Below are positions 58,201-64,000 of a stretch of 64,000 bases of DNA, piece after piece; positions within the stretch are counted from its first letter, which is position 1; each line of letters begins with the position of its first letter. The stretch spans positions 930,001 through 994,000 of the forward strand of contig NW_026570242.1 of the NCBI RefSeq assembly GCF_019649055.1, read 5' to 3'. The notes beneath the pieces are model-generated. The model made no database searches. It was not told the origin of the DNA and saw only the letters and a list, made by a program, of their open reading frames with translations. This stretch comes from Paramacrobiotus metropolitanus (taxonomy: Eukaryota > Tardigrada > Eutardigrada > Parachela > Macrobiotidae). Position numbers and translations under genes: made by a program.

Positions 58201-60609
58201 GACTGGAAGACCACCGCCACTCCAAAGTGTGTGCTGCGCGTTATGGAGCACTGCTGGCAAGAAAACGCTTCACGTCGACCGTCTTTCGCCACACTGCGCA
58301 AACTACTCCGCTCCGTGCGTTCACTGCGGCGTCATGTGGCTGATAAAATCATGATCGCGGCCGAAAAAACCGCCGAAGCCGTGAAGAGTCGATGCGACAC
58401 AGCCAGCGATCGGCTCAACCGTTTTGATCAGGAATTCCATAAGTATTCCAAAATTCTTGTTCCTCCAGCATATTGGCGCTCCATCTACAAGCAGAAATTG
58501 TACATGTCAATGACGCGGCACAAGCTTGGAATTGTGTTCTATTGCAACTTAGTGGAGTATGGAAATTTAATTAACGAGCAGACAACCAGCCGGGCTTTCG
58601 AATGCATAAACCTGCTGCACGAAGGTTTTCAGAATTTGATAGACAAAGGTAGTATACTGTAATTAATATACTAATTATTGTAATTTTAGTGCCCGACTTG
58701 ATATAGGTGGCCGTGTCTATCGTGTGTACCGCAACGGTACAGGATTTGTTGCTCTGGGGAATGTTCCCTATGGCGTTAAAGAGGATCCAATAGATTCCAT
58801 CGCTCATTTGGCATTCGACTTTCTCACATGGGCATGGCGAGTCAAACTACCAGGACACCTTATGGACGGCTTTCAGCTGCAGATTGGAATTCATAGTGGG
58901 CCGGTAAGTGACTACGACGAGAGACATACGCAAAAAACTGCTGGATCTAAACCAAGCTTCGCTAATTTCTTGTCCAGCTCACAGCCGGTACGTTAAAGCA
59001 TAGTACAAACCACTTCATTCCACTTGGTCCCGTTCAGAAAGAAGCGTGGGATATTGTTCGGTCTTCTGCTCCATGCCGGATCCTGATTAGTGAAGATTTC
59101 CATCAAAATCTTCGCCAGTTGGCGCAGATTTTTATTAAATATCGGATTGTGCCTAATACTGGCCGTGTTTTTGGATACTCGAAGAAGACATATTGGCTCG
59201 TCGGCATGAATTACTATCGAGGCCAGAGCCTGTTAGATGACATGTTTCTCTTAGATCCGGATAACCTTGAGGCAGCCGCCAAACTTGCCGCCAAAAAAGA
59301 AGCTCAGACTAAAGATAGGAAAGGGAATTTGAGGAACGAGCTGGTTAAAGTAGTGTCCGCCCTGCCCTTCGATTATCAGGCTTTAACAGCCGGTGGCGCG
59401 CAGTACGTGGTTGATGTAAAGGAGAAGGAAAAGCGGCGGTCGCAGGCATACGACCGAAAATCGTTTGTGCACCATGCTGGTCCGTTACTTTTGCCATCGA
59501 TGCAATTCGATGAGATCTTCGAGCGGAAGTCCCACCTGGATATGGAGCCGTCGGAATTAATGGTGCACCCAACGGTGACATCTGGGAATCATCCACGATA
59601 TGTTGCCGGTCCCAAAAAGGTGCACTCAGTAGAAGACACTGATCAGCAACATGCTGGTCGGCATTCACCGGAAACAGAGAAGGCGTTGAAACGGTTGCGA
59701 GCCATAAAGAAAAAAGAGATAACAGATATGGAGCACAAACGGCAGGATGAGGCCGCCCGTACACATTTGCACCACGAGTTATTAGAAGCCACCGGATCTG
59801 ATGAACGTCTGCAGGAAGACTTACAGGATGTGAATCAAGGGGAACCACCCGAAAGCAAAGCAGACGAGAAAACCGAATACTACCAAAGATACTCAGACGT
59901 GCATAGACCCAACCAAAGACATAGACATTATTACGATGATGAGGACGAAGAGTACGAAGAAGCAGAGTCCGCGGAAGAAGGTCAGTAACACTTTAATTAA
60001 ATAAGTGCCGCAAAAATTCTGGTTTCAAGGTGCCATATAATGTCAGGAAACACTACTACGTAATTAGTAATCACATAATGCGTGCTCTTCATATATGTAT
60101 ATTGTATAATAATTATTGGTTACTACTGGTATATTACAGTATACGGCCAATCTGACGAATACTTTGCTGGGGAAAATTATGAAGATGATCAAATATATTA
60201 CGATCCGGAAGTGGTAACCGGCAGTCTACAGTTTATGCGAGAAAGCGAGATTTTGTCAGGTAAGAGCGCTGAAAAGGCGTTTTCGTTTAGTATTACCAAG
60301 ATTTGCTGGGTTACGTTTTTAGTAAAATGCATAATACGTTTAAATAACGTTTTAATAATTTATGTAAAGACTGCCTTTTTTCCAGACCAAATGGAAAACC
60401 ATCTGGCTCAAATGGCACAGGTCGATTTTGAGCAGCAGCAGGTCGCTTATGATACCACGTATTCGCAAACGAGTATACCGGTTACTGATGCACATCAGCC
60501 GAATGAAACAATAATCGATGTGGTGCCCGATGAGAAGGTCAAGCGCAAGAAAAAGAAATCAAAAAAGCGTCGCAAGCATAAGGAAGCCACAAAGGATGAG
60601 GATGAGTAA
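55218..60609 (+). CDS. Receptor guanylyl-cyclase-like protein with PstS-like ectodomain and degenerate cyclase
   Basis: Ten exons: 55218-56099, 56162-56766, 56997-57211, 57426-57615, 57702-57886, 58071-58648, 58707-58903, 58978-59980, 60140-60259, 60386-60609; about 1400 codons if one frame slip at 57865-57870 is allowed. Order: signal peptide (LFVFVFILSLGCVAYS); a type II periplasmic-binding-protein fold of the phosphate-binding kind (QFPVIVNCILIGYNIPEL, LVGIFSGTIKFWND, FLNWILDASNQ); one membrane span (FWAYLICGLLAGLAVAAYVG); kinase-homology domain with HGNL, WTAPEIL and ADIYSFGIVCSEIF; dimerisation helix; cyclase domain; about 300 charged C-terminal residues ending in Lys/Glu runs. In the cyclase, DIVGF is NLVEY and the GDAY loop is NGTGF, so both metal Asp are absent. 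It is probably a surface sensor without cyclase activity. Compare standard receptor cyclases, whose ectodomain is a type I fold. Confidence 0.8.
57865..57870 (+). other. Apparent one-base frame slip in an A6 run
   Basis: Before the A6 run the frame encodes LYWTAPEILRQ and onward; after it the conserved ADIYSFGIV of the kinase-homology domain is in the -1 frame. No GT lies between the two conserved blocks before the run, so an intron cannot explain it. One missing A in the assembly, a real mutation, or programmed slippage are the options. Confidence 0.65.
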
Positions 60610-61139
60610 AGCGCCACTCTTATCATTCCTAGCTCATGCAGACCTGTGCTTAGTTTCGTTGTTTTTCACCTTTCTTTACAACAACCCAGGGAAAACTGGG
60701 TGAGATATTTCGAAGTTTTGAACATATTTTTTTATGTATAATCTTGTCATATTATCTTTGATATTAGTGTTTATTGACTACCATATTTAAACTGTAATGC
60801 TATTTGCTGTTACATAGTAAATGCATCGAATAGGTTGCACTTTGTCGTTCATTTGATGGTGTTTTGGGAAACACATAACAATTATATAAATCTTGAAAAG
60901 TGCAATATCAAAGTCGCCTCCTATCGGTAGAATCTGTGGATTTTGGCATTTCGTGCCAAACGCCAGGTTTCTTTTAGACTTATGTTTCGTAGACAACATA
61001 GATTCTAGGCAACTCTCGTCAGCTTCCGCGAGATCATGGAGGCACTACCACATAATATAGCGCTAAGCTCAAAATTTCTTCCGTTTCGCTTCTTACTCAT
61101 GACAATAACATTATGGCTTCTTACTAATCAATGTAGAAA
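60610..61139. other. Intergenic stretch
   Basis: About 530 bp between two plus-strand genes: 3' UTR of the receptor and promoter of the protease. Nothing else seen. Confidence 0.4.
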
Positions 61140-64000
61140 ATGTTGAACACCATTGCGCTGAATGTCCACTTCAGCTTGGATAGCGTTATACTTATTTATA
61201 TAGTATTATTACGATTTAGTGCAGTACTCACGGATGAATTCCCTTCTAATATTCCACAAGCAAACGTTATACTCCTGACTAGCAGCAACCCTGTTAAAAA
61301 CCTACAATCACCAAACTATCCAAAAGCATATTCCAGCAGGTCCAGTACCTCCTATTGGATATCTGGCGGAGGGAGTCCCATACGGGTATGTTTGCATCTA
61401 TCTTGTTGCAAAGTTTTCACACAACTGCTGCCACACTGGAAGCAAAATCGCTGTCCAGTGTTTACTTCTTTATAGATACGTTCGAAACAATTTTCTCTTA
61501 ATCCAGCGAACAAAGGCCAGTGCGATGCCGATAGGCTTACTTTCTGGGATGCTAAGTGTAAGTTTACAGCCTACGCTGCCATACTTTAACCGGGAGTCGC
61601 AAATACTTTTTTATTAATGTAGATCCGTATTTCTCTCTGGGCACCTTTTGTGGCGCAGTAACGCTGGATGTTTTGTCGTACAGTGATAATGTGGTACGCA
61701 AAGTTGTGGATAACGATGCGGAAGTGCGTTCATCCGACAGAATGAATTACTTCATCGTATGTTCTGATAGGCGGTTGCATTTACTGCAAACAGTCCAAGA
61801 GATTATTCTGGCTTCGATTTGGAGGTCTCTAGTATGTACACAACTAGGAATTGCAGGCAACCTTTAGCTTGCATCTGCACAATCTAGCGCAAAGCTGTTT
61901 AACAAAATTATTGTACATGTACATCGTACGGAGTACCTTCACTGGTAGTGGCGTATATATTTACGTACAGTACTATATCGGTATTTCGCCTTTCGAAACA
62001 GACGGGATACTCGAATACCCAGTACTTTGTTTTATCATTCAAGTACATAGCACATGGCCGTTGGAAGTGACCAAACCCCCAAATAGCAGTTGCCAGTTTT
62101 ATTGTACCTAGTACTTACGGTATATTTCCGAAAGTCAAACAAAAAAATTTGTTAACAACTGTGGTGGATGCGTTAGTGGCTTTTGTATCAAATGGACCAT
62201 TCAGAGCAAACGGAATATGTACGAGTACTTTTTTATTCAAAGAAGTTTTTTATTATAGGAAAATTAATATTCTATACAGTTCAGTTAAATACGAGTATTC
62301 GCAACCAACGCAATTGTAGCCAAATGATGGCACCTGCAAAAGTGCTTTCGTATAACAGAATGTCGACTTCTGAACTTTGCCTATTGAAATGCTAATGAGA
62401 GGAATTGAAAACTGTATTAATTTTGATACCTTCTTCTAGGATCTCAATGCGGAAAAGCGGATTTCCTATGTCCCTCAAAAAAGGACAAATGTATTCCCAG
62501 TGACGCTGTCTGCAACGGTAGCGTCGCTTCAAAAACATGCAGTAAATGAGATATTCGATACTGAAAATAATCTAAACATATGCTTTCGGGATTGCGACAG
62601 GTGTGGCAGATTGTCCACAAAAGGAAGACGAAATTTGCTCGCTAGACTGTGGAATACCCCAAACTCCAATAGGTCCAGTACAGCAGGCTAATAACGATCG
62701 CATCATTGGTGGTACGCAGGTATTTGAGCACTGCTGGGACTATTCCGTATTCACGGGTACTAGAACTTACCGAAATCGTTTCTGCACTGAATGTAATAGG
62801 TGAAGAGTCGGTCATGGCCATGGCAAGTTCGGATGCAGTTTAAACAATTCATATGCGGGGGATCTCTCGTAAGTTGTGGGAAAGTTATACTGAGCGTGCA
62901 ACGAATACCGGAAACTGCTATTTGTTTGCCAGGTGGCTCCCCAATGGATTGTGTCAGCCGCACACTGTTGCTTCGAGGATAAAGAGAAATACCGGTATCC
63001 GTAACTGCTGCGGATTGTTTTTGCGAAACAATTACGCTACTCTTCCGCCCTAAACTTGTCTGATCTTTGTATACGCATGCTTGAAGGCCAGAAGATATCA
63101 CAGTGCAGTTAAAACCTGAATTATGCGGTTCTTCGCAAAGCATACGAGTCGAGGTTAAAGAAGTCATCCCACATCCTGATTATAAAGGGGAGCCCGCCAA
63201 CGAATATGATTACTGTCTTCTCGTTTTGAAAGCGGTAAACAAGCTTAGCGCACCTGATGGAAAATGCCTGAAACTGACGAAAGACTGCTTGTATACGGAT
63301 GCTTTGTTGTGCACTTTCTAGCCCATTCAGTTCTCGGATGACCTTAAGCCGGTCTGTTTGCCTCGAGCAAACGACATCGCTCAGATCAGTCAGGGATGCT
63401 TTACAGCCGGGTGCGGCTCTACATTGCAGTACAACGCCGACGTTTCGAAACCACCTTCACAAATATCCAAGCTGTTGTTGCAAATTCCGTTGTCGATTGT
63501 GGAAAAATCTACATGTTCAAGGAGCATCGCAATATCACCAGAGACCATCTGCGCTTACACTCCCGGGAAAGACTCGTAAGTGGACGTAATCTGAACACGC
63601 TTTAAGTGCCTGAAAACGGAGAATTAACGGAATTTTCATTTGATGTCGAGCCACAAACAACATAAAGTTACTCGTTGCGGTTACCTGTGACTGTATCCCG
63701 TTCGGCCATTTGCGCCGTATGCTGATAATTTTTAAAATCGTTGGTCACTCAGGTCATCATTACAATTTCATCCTGTGTTTTCGTAGATGCCAAGGAGATA
63801 GTGGTGGTCCACTGATCTGTCCACGGCAGGACAATCCAAACAGCACTCAGTGGGTGCTGCACGGCGTTACTTCGGTTGGATTGTAAGCTCAAAAGGGCTT
63901 ACCAACAAGTTTGTTTAACAAAATACAGTCACCGGCATTTTTAAATAAGTTTTCAATAAAAGCGGTCTAAACTTGCCGGACAGGTGGTTTGTATGAAGCT
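61140..64000 (+). CDS. CUB-LDLa-trypsin serine protease (3' end outside the window)
   Basis: Supported exons: 61140-61385, 61476-61557, 61623-61756, 62440-62517, 62601-62719, 62800-62868, 62933-62994, 63087-63234, 63322-63575, 63787-63882; one or more CUB exons between 61757 and 62439 are unresolved. A signal sequence or anchor (SVILIYIVLLRFSAVL) precedes a CUB domain (NLQSPNYPKAYS, KGQCDADRLTFWD, LGTFCGAV), an LDLa module (CGKADFLCPSKKDKCIPSD, then VADCPQKEDEIC), the activation site DRIIGGTQ, and a chymotrypsin-fold domain (SWPWQVRMQ, WIVSAAHCC, YDYCLLVL, KDSCQGDSGGPL). His, Asp and Ser of the triad are present, and Asp six residues before the Ser predicts trypsin-like cleavage after Arg/Lys. 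The activation Arg and CUB/LDLa modules suggest a secreted or membrane-linked zymogen of the matriptase/ovochymase type. The last exon, with the end of the protease fold, lies beyond the right edge. Confidence 0.85.

Noticed and set aside
63000-63060. A frame reading VTAADCF suggested that the protease had lost its catalytic His.
   Set aside because: The true exon is 62933-62994, which reads WIVSAAHCC in phase with both neighbours, so the His is intact.

Overview
The window is nuclear DNA of a small metazoan. Nearly every recognisable gene is split by short GT-AG introns (about 50-300 bp), and the families are animal or ciliate-flagellate eukaryotic: PKA catalytic subunit, classical dynamin with PH domain, PPM1 phosphatase, GAF-GAF phosphodiesterase, receptor guanylyl cyclase, CUB-LDLa-trypsin protease. 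A compact-genome invertebrate (a tardigrade or other small ecdysozoan would fit) is a guess; nothing seen here fixes the phylum. No rRNA, tRNA, CRISPR or prokaryote-style operon was seen.

Layout. 0-5.4 kb: enolase (5' part, minus; runs off the left edge), a DNAJB13-like radial-spoke/sperm cochaperone (minus) and a small unknown three-exon gene (plus). 5.7-11.2 kb (plus): TTLL1-like tubulin polyglutamylase with a long extra N-terminus, a possible 27-residue membrane peptide, and a single-pass membrane protein built from tiny phase-1 exons. 11.7-16.3 kb: a coiled-coil protein and a small helical protein sharing a divergent promoter, then a membrane-anchored protein with a glucosidase-II-beta-type Cys-rich domain. 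17.2-23.3 kb: PKA catalytic subunit (minus), divergent from a six-exon FSIP2-like/possible AKAP gene (plus). 23.5-24.2 kb: a 711-bp foldback element. 25.5-29.5 kb: a GAF-GAF-PDE protein whose catalytic metal ligands are mostly gone. 30.4-33.7 kb: dynamin. 34.3-37.6 kb: BTB-BACK protein with Cys/Pro-rich ends. 40.3-42.8 kb: a possible small secreted protein and a PPM1A/B phosphatase. 43.6-51.9 kb: CFAP44, with a 2-kb intron full of minisatellite, (TA)n and hairpin repeats. 52-55 kb: repeats including a second foldback element. 55.2-60.6 kb: a receptor guanylyl-cyclase-like protein with a PstS-like ectodomain and a degenerate cyclase. 61.1-64 kb: CUB-LDLa-trypsin protease, running off the right edge.

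How the genes fit together. Many of the products belong to axonemes or sperm tails (DNAJB13, TTLL1, CFAP44, the FSIP2-like scaffold, probably the coiled-coil protein). Another group is cyclic-nucleotide signalling (PKA-C, a pseudo-PDE, a pseudo-cyclase receptor). The most novel candidate is the 55-60 kb receptor: an extracellular type II periplasmic-binding-protein fold of the phosphate-binding PstS kind fused through one membrane span to a kinase-homology domain and a cyclase domain that lacks its catalytic aspartates. All gene models were spliced by eye from conserved motifs and intron phase; none has transcript support here.
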